64,000 nt of DNA from Proteles cristata cristata (GCA_017311185.1 JAESUZ010005166.1:496001-560000); one strand, 5' to 3'; positions 12,221 to 23,439 are shown, numbered from the stretch's first letter. Made by a program: numbers and translations. Notes: generated by a model not told the origin, from the sequence alone.

Positions 12221-13600
12221 TATACATTAAATTATCAATTACTTTGTAGAACATTATGGCACATGGTCTGTTACCCAAATTGGTCAATTCATAAAAATAC
12301 CTTCAAAACTTCTACTAAACTATTTTTTAAAAGCCTCTTCTAAAGTGCTTTTCTTAATGAAAATGTATGTAAAATGACTCGTCTGACCATCTCATAGCTC
12401 TAGACAGACATTATGTGAAGAATTACACAATGGCCAGTCTTTGAAAATACTGTTCTTTCAATTATGAAAGACCTAAATCATGTATTTTTTTATTGGGAAT
12501 GGAGGATCTTTATTAGTTTATTCCAAAGTACTATAACTTCCCCAGCAAGCCTTCAGGCTTACCTGAGTGGAGCAGATCTAGCCTGACTGCATTTTGAACA
12601 CAAATAAAATGGGTTTATAAACATGTGATCTAATTTGTACTTAAAAGTTTATGTATACTCTGAGAGTTATCTAATGAGTCCATTTCCTCCAACTTGGAAA
12701 TTGACTTATTTTAACATTTAAAAAGTGACAAAACCTGGTCACAAAATGCAACAATCACAGACTACCATAAATCCATTATAAAGATATATATAAGGTTTTT
12801 ACACAAATATGTGTTACTAACATATTCTTCCTGGGATTGTGAAACCCTATCAATTTTTCCATGTGTGTGTGTGCGTGTGTGTGTGCGTGTGTGTGTATGT
12901 GTACACGCTCTCCAGTATCTAGAAGTGTCAATTACAATTTCAAATAAAAAATATTCAGATAGCTGGTAACAACTCACCAGGGAAATCAAAAGAAAATGAA
13001 ATTGGTAGAATGTGATACAATCTGATTACCCACCGCTATAAGATCCTCAGTCTGGTGCTAAGACTTAAGAGATGACCCCAGAGTGTTTTCCTAATCCCTG
13101 TCAGGATCTCTAGAGAGCAGAAGATCACTCTAATCTTAGGGATCCTGTCCTCTGCAACATGGAACAGAAAAGTCCATGTAAATTTTACACATCACTGTAC
13201 AAACCTAAAGTGATATTTTGGGAATTTTAATACTTTTCACAGGACTTGGTTTAAACATCATCAGGTTTCTTTCTTTTGTGAACAAATTTCTGTCCATCCA
13301 TCACAATTTTATAGACTCATGTGCAAGGCAATACAGAAATCAATCTAATTGTTGTACAGCTTTTAATGCTTGAAGATTAAATACACATAAATGGGGTAGT
13401 TTGGAAAAATAATATATACAGCAAGTGTTAAACTAAGACAATCTCTAGCTGATGAGTTTACAGGTCAATTTTATTTTTTTAACTATATTTTATATAATGA
13501 CCATAACATACCTTTAAATAAGAAAATGACATTAAAAATTACAAATATTTAAGCATAAAAAATAGTTGTAGAGGAGGGAAAGGGAGTTAAATTCAAAATT
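12221..13600. other. No gene recognised
   Basis: AT-rich non-coding sequence. The only clear feature is the GT-rich microsatellite at 12860-12903. Confidence 0.5.
12860..12903. repeat. (GT)n microsatellite with GC interruptions
   Basis: Alternating TG dinucleotides, interrupted twice by GCG and once by TA, over about 43 bp. Confidence 0.9.
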
Positions 13601-13767
13601 TAAAACAGGCAAGGAGTAGAAGAACACTGACAGCACACAGAAAGGGGGTGTCGGGAGGGGAGGTGCAGAGGAAGACACGGTGCTAAGGAAGCAAATGCGG
13701 TGGAACCTGTTGGAGAAATGGGGTGGGGCTAGGACCCTTGACTCAAGAGCTGAGTGTTAACCCAAGG

Positions 13768-13780
13768 GCTATAAAAGCTC
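13768..13780 (+). promoter_or_regulatory. TATA box ahead of the relaxin-family relic
   Basis: GGGCTATAAAAGCTCCC is a good TATA-box match. It lies about 120 bp upstream of the degenerate relaxin-like frame. Known relaxin genes have a TATA box at a similar distance before the start codon. Whether it is still active cannot be told from sequence. Confidence 0.45.
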
Positions 13781-13899
13781 CCTGGAGCCAGGAAGGGGAA
13801 GTATTCTGAACCCCAGGAGAGGTGCACAGGCGAGGGCAGCAGGCAACAGCGGCTGCAGTCCCCTGAGAAAGGCGGAAATGCCAGAGCAGGAGAGACCCG

Positions 13900-14142
13900 G
13901 CCAGGATCCTGGGCCTTTCTGATCTCACAGGCAGGCAAGGAGTCTGGCTGCTGCTGAACCTCAGTGATGAAAAGGTGACGTTACCTGACATCGAATTCGT
14001 AAATAACATGATGATTACGTGTGAGAAACACCACAAGAGGATCTCCAACATCCCGGAGGAGCTGCTACCAAGCCCAACAAAAGAAGGAAGTTATCAATAC
14101 AATTATGTTGTAAAAAAAGGTTGTTACAAAAATATTTTCTGA
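13900..14142 (+). pseudogene. Probable relic of a relaxin/INSL-type exon 1
   Basis: One frame (in phase with 13939) stays open from about 13867 to the TGA at 14140-14142 but has no start codon at the expected place. An AGG stands where the ATG would be. It reads GVWLLLN, like the hydrophobic signal of carnivore relaxin, and then EFVNNMMITC, which lines up with the relaxin B chain (compare the REFIxxxIxxTCG-type consensus). The second B-chain cysteine is present. The first, expected 12 residues before it, is proline, and the following CGR is lost. Downstream, ISNIPEEL resembles the start of the relaxin C peptide. A TATA box precedes it, and it lies 9.4 kb upstream of INSL6 on the same strand, where INSL4/RLN genes occur in other mammals. 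I did not find a matching A-chain exon. The similarity is judged by eye and is short. Confidence 0.5.
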
Positions 14143-15499
14143 AAATCTTCACAATATAGAGTAATTGTTGATTTTCACCTATCTTCATATATATTCTCCA
14201 TGCTACATCCATCAATGAAGTCATGAATGATTACTAGAACATGAGAAATCATTATTAGTGTTTACACTCTCCATGTGTTCTGTAAGAGCATACAGTCCCT
14301 CCAACAATGTGCTTCCTCTCAATCTTTTAATGCTAAAGAAGTCTCTTTGTTTTTAATCAATGGTATCACTGCTATCAATCGCACTTTTAACTTTATTAAC
14401 TTCAAAATAAGTATAAAAAGCTTAATTATTTAACCCAACATAATAACTCATTTTGTACACACCTAACACAAAGCACATACAAAAATAATAAGATGTTTTC
14501 ATTAATCTTGCCAAGATAGACCAAGTGAACATTAAACTACAAACCTTGCAATTTTCTACTTGAGCCCAATTGTATTTTTTGTCTTGTTGAAGTCGTGTTT
14601 GAAAACAGATTCAGTACCAAATACATATGGATTTGGGGGCCCAGATAAACTCAATTATTTTGCAGGTTAGGGTACTTTTGTGCTTCTAAGAGAAGTGACA
14701 TAAATGAATAATCCTATAGATAACTGAATAATGTTTTATCTTAGAAGAGATTGGTACCTTTAGATTGGTAAAGGAACACATTCAGGCTTACCATTTCAGA
14801 AGTTATAGACCATTTATGTATGCAAAATTGCCTGTGAAATGATATGAACATTTGTTAGAACGGTAAACCAGCATGGTATCATCTTAGTGTTTAGTCAACA
14901 TTACAAGAGAGGAAGACACCAGTTCCCATGTTCCAAATCCCAACACGTTGGCTAATCATAACCTAGCCTCTGAGGTTCACCATGTCTTCCCTGAGGAACC
15001 TTGATGAGCTTCTTCTCTACTGACGAAACAGAGACCTATAAACTGTAACTCCTCAGAGAGAAAGTCAACATTTTTCTAGAGTTATGCTTTCATCACGGAA
15101 ACTTTGTTGCTAATTTTAACACTTCCATTCCTATCTCATTTATTCCCCAGCACATTGCTCTTTGTCAATTCCAAAACTCCATTTGCTCCAAGGTCCCCTC
15201 CCCACCTCACTAGTTCTCCCATTATACTGACTATACTGAGGTCTTTCACCACCATCTGGTGACTCAGTTACTCTCACCTTCCATGCATACCATTTCTCCT
15301 ACTCTATTTTTTCCTCCATTATAGATGGAAAAGTGCCCCCAAAATATAACCCTTCTACCTGCCTGTGTAAGATGTAGCCCATGCCTTTCTTATTCCTAAA
15401 AGAATGTGTCTTTGATTAACAGGTATGAATTTGCAAGCATGGTCTTTGCTGAACAAGAAATACCCAGCTTCTTTATTGTTTTGTTTTGTTTTGAAGTAG
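14143..15499. other. No gene recognised
   Basis: Non-coding sequence between the relaxin-like relic and the ERV. I looked for a relaxin-type A chain (Cys-Cys-x3-Cys-x8-Cys) on the + strand and found none. One TGTTGC at about 15104 is followed at once by a stop. Confidence 0.5.
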
Positions 15500-15829
15500 T
15501 GTGGTAGGAACCCCTCCCTAAGGAGAAAGAAAAAAAAAATGAAGAAAAGAGGAGAGAAGACTTCAAGGTCACCTAGATATGCCTACATCCCCCATGTTCT
15601 TGTAAACTGAAACAACTTAATCAGACTGCATGTTTATGTGTGTTACCATATATGGGAGACAGAGAAATAGAAAATGTATTAAAAAAAAAAAAAAAAACTA
15701 TGCCATGTGATGTGGGCCACTCAGTTCTTTTGGGTACGAACCCAATTGAGCGGTGCCGGCACGAATCAAGTTGCTTCCTGGAAGGAAAAGCCTTGGTGTC
15801 CCGACTCTCTGAGCGAGAAGCCTGCAACA
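15500..15829 (+). mobile_element. 5' LTR of a class I ERV, short
   Basis: Starts TGTGGTAGGAACCCC and ends CCTGCAACA, immediately followed by a tRNA-Pro-like primer-binding site. The R-U5-like part (about 15690-15829) is the best preserved. The A run at 15680-15697 follows the likely poly(A) region. At 330 bp it is short for this class, so part of U3 may be missing. Confidence 0.6.
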
Positions 15830-16596
15830 TTACCTGGGGGCCTCGCCCGGGATTCAGCTACCTCCCTTGCCACCAGGGTACGAGCCTCGGAGCGCCGGGA
15901 GAAGCGACCTCACCTGGCGCCAGCGGACCTCTTGATCCATAGGGGACTAGCCTATCCTGGGGAGCCGGGGCGAGGGCCCTGTGTGCGCTAACAGAACCCC
16001 TGACTGGTAAGAACCCAGGTTCGTGTCGGTGGACCTGCCCCTAAGAGGCGGAAGGGGAGCCTGATCACCTCCCAGACTTGCACTAGTAAGTCCACCAGGG
16101 AAGAGGAACGAAGCTGCAACTCTAAGGCGCTGGATGTAGGGCGGTGGGCTGGAGTCGTTGTGTGAATGCGTGTGACTGAGACGTACAGCGGGAAGGTTCC
16201 AACCTGACCAAGGGCCGAAGTGAGTGTTGAGTCCCGGTCTGCGGTTCCGTGGCGACCTCATACGGCTTAAGGCAGCGTCAGACTTCCTCGGGAGTCTGAT
16301 CCGGGTCAGGGATTGAAACTGAACCCACCAATACTAAGAGGAGCCTGAAATATCTCCGAGAGGAGAGCGGCCGGAAATGGACAAAGCGGGTGTGCGTCCT
16401 TTCCAAACTGGTCCCCCTCCTTCCCTGATCTTCCCTTTCTTGTGTGTGAAAGTCATCTGTTAGGGGGAGGAAATGGGTGGAAAGCAGAGTAAACCCACTC
16501 CCCTAGACCGTATGTTGAGGAATTTCAAAAAGGGATATTCAGGACTGAGCCAGCCAGGTAGTCCTTTTCTTTAGTTTTAACAAACCAATATAAATC
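15830..16596 (+). mobile_element. Internal 5' end of a class I ERV, truncated in gag
   Basis: A primer-binding site lies at 15835-15853. It matches the 3' end complement of tRNA-Pro except for one extra C and one T-to-C change. A leader of about 620 bp follows. At 16473 an ATG opens a short frame whose first codons are Met-Gly (a typical myristoylation start for retroviral matrix proteins). It ends at a TAG at 16572-16574 after 33 codons. No pol or env follows. The remnant stops at or near the insertion point of the solo LTR at 16597. It is non-functional. Confidence 0.6.
15835..15853 (+). other. Retroviral primer-binding site, tRNA-Pro type (degenerate)
   Basis: TGGGGGCCTCGCCCGGGAT: the usual 18-nt tRNA-Pro site with one inserted C and one transition. 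It sits 5 nt after the LTR end. This is the main evidence that the element is a gammaretrovirus-like ERV. Confidence 0.65.
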
Positions 16597-17643
16597 TGCT
16601 GGGGGCCGCACCAGTCTCTCTGGATGGCGGTCACAGCAGGGAAATAAATGGCAGTGTTTGCACAGCTCCTGCCATGAGAAACGAAAACTGGTATCTCTTT
16701 CTGATACTACTGGCTCATGTTGGAAATAAGCCTGCTGGTATTGACCAGGCCTCACAATATTTCGTATCAGACCAATATACCGCTCATAGATACCTCATAA
16801 GGAAAATCATATTTCTGCCTTTACAAAAGAGATTTTAGATGAAAGCTATGAGAATGACTGTCAAAAGGGTCTTCCTATGGGCCTTGCAGATCCAAGACTT
16901 AGATAATAAAGGGGGTTAAGAACACAGAGTTACAACTGAGCCTGGCCCCGAGACAAAGAGACTCGTTTAGAGTTAAGGAACAGATAAGGGCAGAACTTAA
17001 TACCTACACCTTTTCTAACTGGTGATGTATGGCAGTACCTTCCCCAAGGCCTACTTTCTGCAAACACCCTCCCTTACAGGTGGCTGGGATGAGGATAGAT
17101 AAGAGAAGCTAAAACATAACTCAAAAAGAAAAGGCTGACACATTTAGGGCCTCCGTGGTGTTCACACATTCAGCATCAAATAGGTTTCCACAAACAACTT
17201 ATTAACCAGCTCAAAAACATCCATCCTCTTGAGACCCAGACGGAATGACTCTTAGCCCATCTATACACTTAACCTATGACCTAACCTTAGCGTTATTAAC
17301 TTAGAACAAATATGTATCCTGTCTTTTACTAAGAATACCCTGTTAATTCGTTAGTTATACGATTTACTTAACCTCACTATAATTGGAATAGTTCTGCAAG
17401 AATATTTTTTTAAAACCTGCTTCTGTACACTTTCCAAAACATCTTATCACAAAGAGTTTTCCATTGTAAAAATTCCTTTTTTTGATGTCATGTTATCATT
17501 TAACCTATAAAGACACCAAAACCAACAGGACAGAGATGCCTGCCTGGTGATCAGAAAGAATCTCGGGGCTCTCTCACTCTCTACTTCGCCGACACCATCC
17601 ATCCTTCAGGGACCCCTGGACCTGCTGGAGCCGGCCTCCGGCA
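16597..17643 (+). mobile_element. Solo LTR, 1047 bp (family A), second copy
   Basis: Begins TGCTGGGGGCCGC and ends CCGGCCTCCGGCA, with a perfect 6-bp TSD TAAATC at 16591-16596 and 17644-17649. It shares long stretches with the LTR at 10308-11253 ('CAGCTCCTGCCATGAGAAAC', 'CCATCCTTCAGGGACCCCTGG'). The central part differs, with about 100 bp more here. It is inserted at the broken end of the class I ERV, so the two are separate integrations. Confidence 0.85.
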
Positions 17644-17649
17644 TAAATC

Positions 17650-18980
17650 CAATTCTGTCACTAGGTTGGGAATTTAGCATCAGACAGTATTCTAATGGAA
17701 CTCCCCCATTAAACTGTGTTTGGAACCCAGGGTCTTAGCACCAAAGTATAATGTCCCCATAGTTTTCAATGGCTTACCACCATGACACCTACCACCCAGC
17801 CTGCATGGTCCCCTCAATTCAGGTGCCTGCCTCCCTCACTAGGGATCAACAGAACCTTGCCAAGGGTACTTGTTTCTCTGCTCAGGATCCTCTTTCTCTA
17901 GGTATATCACAAAGCTATCCTTTTTGAGGTCTTCACCTCTCCAGAGTACTGCCACTGAGCATTAACATAGCAGTAATTTGCCATTTCAGGAATCCAGGAT
18001 TTCAACCTCTTTCTAATGTAACTCTTCTTCCCCCGACCCTTTCTCCCTCACTCTTATCTGTCTATTGGGCATGCTTCCGTATTTTTTGGTTGACTTGGGT
18101 ATTTATAGGTCATGGGGGAGGAACAACTTTAAGCAGCTTCTGCTTTCTGCCAGGCAAAAGTCCACCAGATAGGGAAAGACTAAGGCTCTGGATACTTGGT
18201 TTAATTCTGTGGTGAAAAGATGGTATGGGAGAAAATATCCAAGAAGAAAATACAAGCAAAGATATATCTAAGAAGAAAAAGTAATAATCCAATTAATTAT
18301 CTTGCTGTGCACTTTGACCTTGCACATTATCAACCTCCCCTTCTGCATGGGAATCTTCTTTTGTTCCTACGATTTTTTTTATAAACAAAGAAAACTGTCT
18401 TTGCATCAACCCTTCCTCTGCCAAACCAACAAAACTGCTCCAAGCTCTTCACCTCTCATTCCCTTCTGCATCCACTATAAACTGATCCTGTGAGATTCTA
18501 CACTAGCCTTCAATCCCAAAATTCAACCTTAACTCTCATCTTTTTTTTACTTCTTTTTGATATTTCAGTCCATTAATGACCCTCTCTTTACAGTTAGTTC
18601 CTGTTTTGCTTTTATAAAATGACAACATTGTGTTTACATCCTTTCTCTTACCTCCTTTTCTCTTTTAAGTCTTTCCTTGTTTCTTCCCACACAAAATTCC
18701 CTGTTCTGTCTTGAAACTGTATACCCTGTCCATCAATTGAAGAGACGATGAATTTTTATTGCTTTACCTCACAACTCTTTGCTGCTGACTTTCAAATCTG
18801 GATCTCCAGGCTGGAAATCTCAGCATACCTCCAGCCCCATATTCTCATTTACTGTATTAGGTAATTCCTCTTGAATGTTTTATAGTCACCTGTAATGTGT
18901 CATGTCTAAATTTTACTGCACAATTAAATTTCCCTCATTATTTTCCCTCAATGTCCTCAGCATTTTCATTCTCCATAACT
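17650..18980. other. No gene recognised
   Basis: Non-coding, CT-rich sequence. It may include the diverged upstream part of the L2 element called at 18990, but I cannot place a boundary. Confidence 0.4.
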
Positions 18981-18989
18981 CAAAGCCCC

Positions 18990-19600
18990 AGTCTTTTTAA
19001 ATTTGTCTCTCTCTCCTACCTCCAGCTTACATTCAACCAGTCACCAAGTCCTATGATGCTTCCTTTAAAAATCACTCTCATCAGTCCTTCTGGTTTATTT
19101 CCACTCTTTCCATCCTATTCCTAGCTCTCACCAAAAATTCATGGATCAATAATGTGGACTTCTGGTTGGTTTCTCCACTTTCTTTTCTTCTCCACCCTCT
19201 TCTGTACGGAGTTAAATCATTTATCTTAAGCTTTAACTTCACCACGTTCAGACCTTATCCCAATTAGTTTATAACCTCCAACTTGCCACAGGATAAAAAG
19301 AATAAAATCCAAACTCCTTAGTCTGAATTTTAAAGTTTCCTTTATTCTGTAGCCATACTTCATCTTCTACTAATCCCTAACATGAACTATTATCTAGGCT
19401 CTTTCCCTAGAATATGTCTCGCTCAGTTCCACCCGTGCCTTTGCACCTGCTGTGTTCCCTTCTTCCTGAAGGGAAACCCAGCCTCTCCATTGTCTACCTT
19501 TCCATCAATGCTCAGTTTCTGTCTCCTAGATGAAGCCTTCCAAGACCAGTGCAGCCCACACCAGCCCTTCCTTTCTACAAACTACTGTAGTTAAAATCTC
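18990..19600 (+). mobile_element. LINE-2 fragment, plus strand
   Basis: Recognisable L2 3'-half phrases occur in order: 'ACATTCAACCAGTCACCAAGTCCT', 'AATAAAATCCAAACTCCTTAG', 'CCTTTGCACCTGCTGTGTTCCC' and 'GATGAAGCCTTCCAAGACCA'. All frames are broken, and it is ancient. Confidence 0.7.
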
Positions 19601-20451
19601 CATAGCTCATTTTGACATTTCACCAGTAATGTTTTCACTCCATTATATTTTCAACATAATTAAAATAAGAAGTTTAAGCTTCTTATGCTTAAAGCTATTT
19701 CACTTATTTCATTTATATCTCCTAAACACCAAAGACTCCCCGCCCCCCAGATGAATTAATGGAAAATCTCTTCTAGGACTGGACCAAGACTATACTGACT
19801 GCATACTACCTTATATGTACCAAAAATAAAAACATGAAAATTGACTTCAAATGCACTCTCTCAAACTCTTGCCAAATTATCTGATATCTGATATATAACA
19901 GAATACAAAATTTTTAGAAGAGCATTCTACATATTATCTCATTTGATTCTCATGTTCCAACAAAACAGAGTTGGCAATAATTACCACAGCTGATACTTAT
20001 TGAGTACTATGTGTCAGGCACTGTAGCTCCTCACCTATTATCTCATGTATTATCTATTTTAATGCATTATCTCATTTAACCCTTTATTAGCTTTATCAGA
20101 AGGTACTATTATTATCTACCTTTAACCTCTGCCACATATTCATGAGACACATAAGTAACCTGTGGTGTATGACTTCTTCAGGTTTGTATAACTACCTAGT
20201 CTGTTGGCTGGGATCGGGCACTAAATGACTTTACTCTCAGTGGAGTGAATTTTTAAACTCATTCTGAGGCTATTACCTTAGTTTTGTTTGTTTTTGTGTG
20301 ACTTTTTCTTTGTCCAAATTATTATTTCCTCTCATATAAGGTTTTGGTCTCAAAAGATTTGCTTTGATATTATGATATCAAATTACCATAATTTTTAAAT
20401 AAATTATGGTTATATAAAGTAGGTTAAGAGTTATGGTTATATACAGTAAGG

Positions 20452-20692
20452 TTAAGAGTTTGGGCTCCAGAGAGAGACTATTTCTAATCAGGCTTCTGCC
20501 CCTTACTAGCTCTGTTATCTTTGGTAGGTTTCTTAATCTCTTTATGTCTGAGCTCCCTTGTCTATATAATGGGGATAATTACAGTACTATTTGATATGAT
20601 TGCTACAAGGATTAAATGGGGTAAAGCATGGACACCTACTTAGGAAAATGCCTGGCATGTGGTAATCACTCAATAATGATGTTATTACTACC
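20452..20692 (+). mobile_element. MIR SINE
   Basis: Reads through the whole MIR plan: 'GAGTTTGGGCTCCAGA', 'CCCCTTACTAGCTCTGT', 'CTTAATCTCTTTATG', 'TATAATGGGGATAAT', 'AAGGATTAAATGGGG' and 'GCCTGGCATGTGGTAATCACTCAATAATG'. A related fragment lies at about 19990-20110. Confidence 0.85.
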
Positions 20693-20698
20693 GTTCTT

Positions 20699-20861
20699 TC
20701 GAAAACACATCTTTGGATATGTTTTTCTTGTATGTATTCAAGAATACATATAAATGAATATGCATAATAGTTTCTGATGTAATTCCTCAACGTGTTTTTT
20801 AACATTCCTTCAAAACATATCTTTGAATACATACTGTTAGTATGTATTCCGGAATACATAC
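20699..20861. repeat. Local duplication carrying two near-palindromes
   Basis: Two related segments, about 20704-20750 and 20811-20861, both contain 'ACA(C/T)ATCTTTG(G/A)ATA' followed by a palindrome. The second, 20840-20861 (GTATGTATTCCGGAATACATAC), is a perfect 22-bp palindrome. The first (20731-20749) has 9-bp arms around AA. Confidence 0.7.
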
Positions 20862-21163
20862 TTGAAGTAAACACCAAAAATAAAGTGTTAACAAGACCAA
20901 CATTATAGTAGGAGACACACAATAAACTGGACAGAAAGCAAAAGGTAAAGAAGACATTACCTGTATTATAATCAAACAAGCTTATAATTATTACAATTAA
21001 TTGTATCTTACAAATTTTAAACTACAAATTGAAAGAATTAAACCATGGGAATCCTAGTTCCCATATTAAGGTATCAACATAAAATGCTAAAAATACTCCA
21101 GTATAATTCCTAATAATTCCGTATTTTATCTTGCATAAATAAAATTCTCATTTATAAATACTC

Positions 21164-21376
21164 CAGGGATACGTGGATTGAGTGTCCAATTCTTGGTTTC
21201 GGATCTCACCCTTCCTGAGTTCAAGCCCTACATCAATCAGGCTCTGCGCTGATAATGCAGAACCTGCCTGGTATTCTTTCTCTCTCATTCTCTGTCTCTC
21301 CCTCGCCCCGTCGTGTGCACTCTTTCAAAATAAATAAATAAACTTTAAAAAATAAAAATCTTTTTAAAAAAGTAAC
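21164..21376 (+). mobile_element. Carnivore SINE, diverged
   Basis: Degenerate head (GGGATACGTGGATTGAGTGTCC), B box GAGTTCAAGCCC, CT-rich body and AAATAAATAAATAAAC tail. The 12-bp TSD TTATAAATACTC is at 21152-21163 and 21377-21388. Confidence 0.85.
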
Positions 21377-21799
21377 TTATAAATACTCAAATGTGGTTTA
21401 TTAGGCAGCTACCACTTTATGGCAATAGCGTGGCATAAAACAGGACAGGATACTAATGAATACCTCAGGAATTCATTTAGTAATTCATAATAGTTGTAAT
21501 TCATTCAAAGTAAATCACTTCACTAATAATTTGTTCAGTTCAATAAATTCATTGGATCTTGCTAAAAAAAAACAACCACCATTAGCAGTTAATGTATTCG
21601 TTCACTCACTAAATGTTTATTAAGGGTCTATTTAGTAGGTACTCTCCTAGGCACTGGATAATAAATAGGAGAAAAAAAATGGTTTTACTTCTTGATGACC
21701 TTACAACTAGTAGATTGGTACATGACTTTTAAAGAAAAAAATCACCACAGTGCAGTAAAGAATCATAATTACGACATAACTATGAAACAGGGTATAAAG

Positions 21800-21943
21800 A
21801 GGGGCCCGGACGGCTCAGTCGGTTGAGCCTCCAACTACTGACTTCGGATCAGCTGTGATTCTCTCTCCCTTCTCTCGCTCTCCCCCTCAGTCCCTCACTT
21901 CAGCTCCTATGCACTCCCTCTCTCTAAAAATAAAAAGTAAAAT
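21800..21943 (+). mobile_element. Felid SINE with an internal deletion
   Basis: Head GGGGCCCGGACGGCTCAGTCGGTTGAGC, then a jump from the A-box side to the CT-rich body, with the B box and middle deleted. The tail is AAAAATAAAAAGTAAAAT. The 11-bp TSD AGGGTATAAAG is at 21789-21799 and 21944-21954. Confidence 0.85.
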
Positions 21944-23252
21944 AGGGTATAAAGGAACAAGCAGTCAATTCTTGGGGATTCATTAACTGATCCACTACAT
22001 GAGTGTTAGTGCTATTAACATTTCACTTATTATTTGCTGTATATATTATCAGTTATAATTACTAACATCAATGTGTTACTGAGAACGTAGTAGTGCCCGG
22101 CGCTGTTCAAGGCAGAGGATATCAAAGAAAACGAAATAACCGAAACGCAGGCCTGAGCGGAGCTGACGCTCGGGTAGGTAGGTGAATGCGGGTATAAACC
22201 AAACTGGCCAGGTTCCGACATACATTGCTTTTGAGAGGCTTTTTTGCGTGCCTCCTCTCCGTCTAAGGAATGTCTTCATTCACCGGGCTCCCCCGATGGC
22301 AGCCGTGGCTAGAGCCCACGGCCCACTGCAGTTCGGACACTCGCTGCTTTCAGGAAGGTGATGGCCTCGCGCTAATCAGATCACTTCCATCTTTTTTAAC
22401 AAAAACAGTCCGAGTCCAGCTAACCGCACAGCGCCCCCTGACGCCCAGGGGAAGCAGGGCAACGCTGGGAAAAAGGAAAAGGCCGAGGAAGACGCGGAGG
22501 CGGGGAGTCTACACCGACGCGCGCCGGGCCGCGCGCCCCTCCTCCCGCACGGCCCCCGACTGCCCCCCGCTGGCCGGCACTGCACCCTCCCGCGCCCACG
22601 CACGAATCCGCTCCAATCTTCTCCGAGAGGACCAAGGACGCGGAGCCGCCGCGCTGCGCTTCCCCGCGCTCCCCTCCGAGTTTGGCCAAACACTGTTCCT
22701 CTCGGAAGGCAAACCCCGTAGGGGCCCCTGTCGCAGGCTAGCTACAAATTGGCAACAATCCTCCGCCATCTCCCCCGACGGCAGCCCGTTAGCCTCAGCT
22801 GCTCTCCCCGAGGAGCGGGCGGGGGTCTCCTCAGGCCGCCCGGGATCGGGGTCGGGATCGGGCTGGGGAAGCGCACCCCCGGGGCACAAGGGGAAGCAAA
22901 CAAGCCTGCGTGCGGCTTGGGGGCGCACGTTATTAAACAAGCGCACGAATCAACGTGAACTTACTACCGAGGTCCACACCCGCGGGGTGACGAGAAAACG
23001 TGTTTCTGAGGGAGCGACGCCCCGTGACCAACCGGGCAAAAGGGCGGCAAAGGCACTCCGCTAGAAGCAGCACCCCCTTTTCTGATTTTACTGGGTAACC
23101 GGGGCCCCACGGGTCACGGATGCGTCCCTCTGGAGGGGAGGGCAAAAACGCCAACACACGACGAACTTTTGGAACCAGAGCCCGCCACCTACCTGGCTCC
23201 GAGAGCCCACGCAGGGCGGCCGCCTCGCCGCTCCCGCTTCGCACCTGGGCGT

Positions 23253-23262
23253 TCTCGCGAGG
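23253..23262. promoter_or_regulatory. CGCG palindrome element (BANP-type) in the INSL6 promoter
   Basis: TCTCGCGAGG matches the known TCTCGCGAGA promoter element at 9 of 10 positions. It lies about 250 bp upstream of the INSL6 start codon. An NRF1-like motif (one mismatch) follows at 23290-23301. Confidence 0.35.
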
Positions 23263-23300
23263 TCCGCACGCGCTCGCGGTCCAGCCAGCTGTGCGTGCGC

Positions 23301-23439
23301 GGCCGCGGTGGGCGGGGCGCGGCCGCGGTGGGCGGGGCGCGGCCGCGGTGGGCGGGGCGCGGCCGCGGTGGGCGGGGCGCGGCCGCAGTGGGCGGGGCGC
23401 GGCCGCGGTGGGCGGGCGCGGCCGCGGTGGGCGGGGCGC
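23301..23439 (+). repeat. 20-bp GC-box minisatellite in the INSL6 promoter, seven units
   Basis: Seven head-to-tail copies of GGCCGCGGTGGGCGGGGCGC. The fifth (23381-23400) has one G-to-A change, and the sixth (23401-23419) lacks one G. Each full unit holds an Sp1-type GC box (GGGCGGGGC), and nearly every junction makes GCGGCCGC (NotI). The array stops about 65 bp before the INSL6 ATG, so the repeats form the core promoter or overlap the transcription start. No TATA box is present. Confidence 0.95.

Noticed and set aside
13729..14051. Two open frames on the minus strand over the relaxin-like relic
   Set aside because: They are antisense shadows. The + strand frame has the better protein similarity and the TATA box is on the + strand.
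22270..23064. 264-codon open frame on the + strand upstream of INSL6
   Set aside because: It lies in a CpG island where stops are rare, overlaps similar frames on both strands, is low in complexity (R, P, A, G) and shows no domain.
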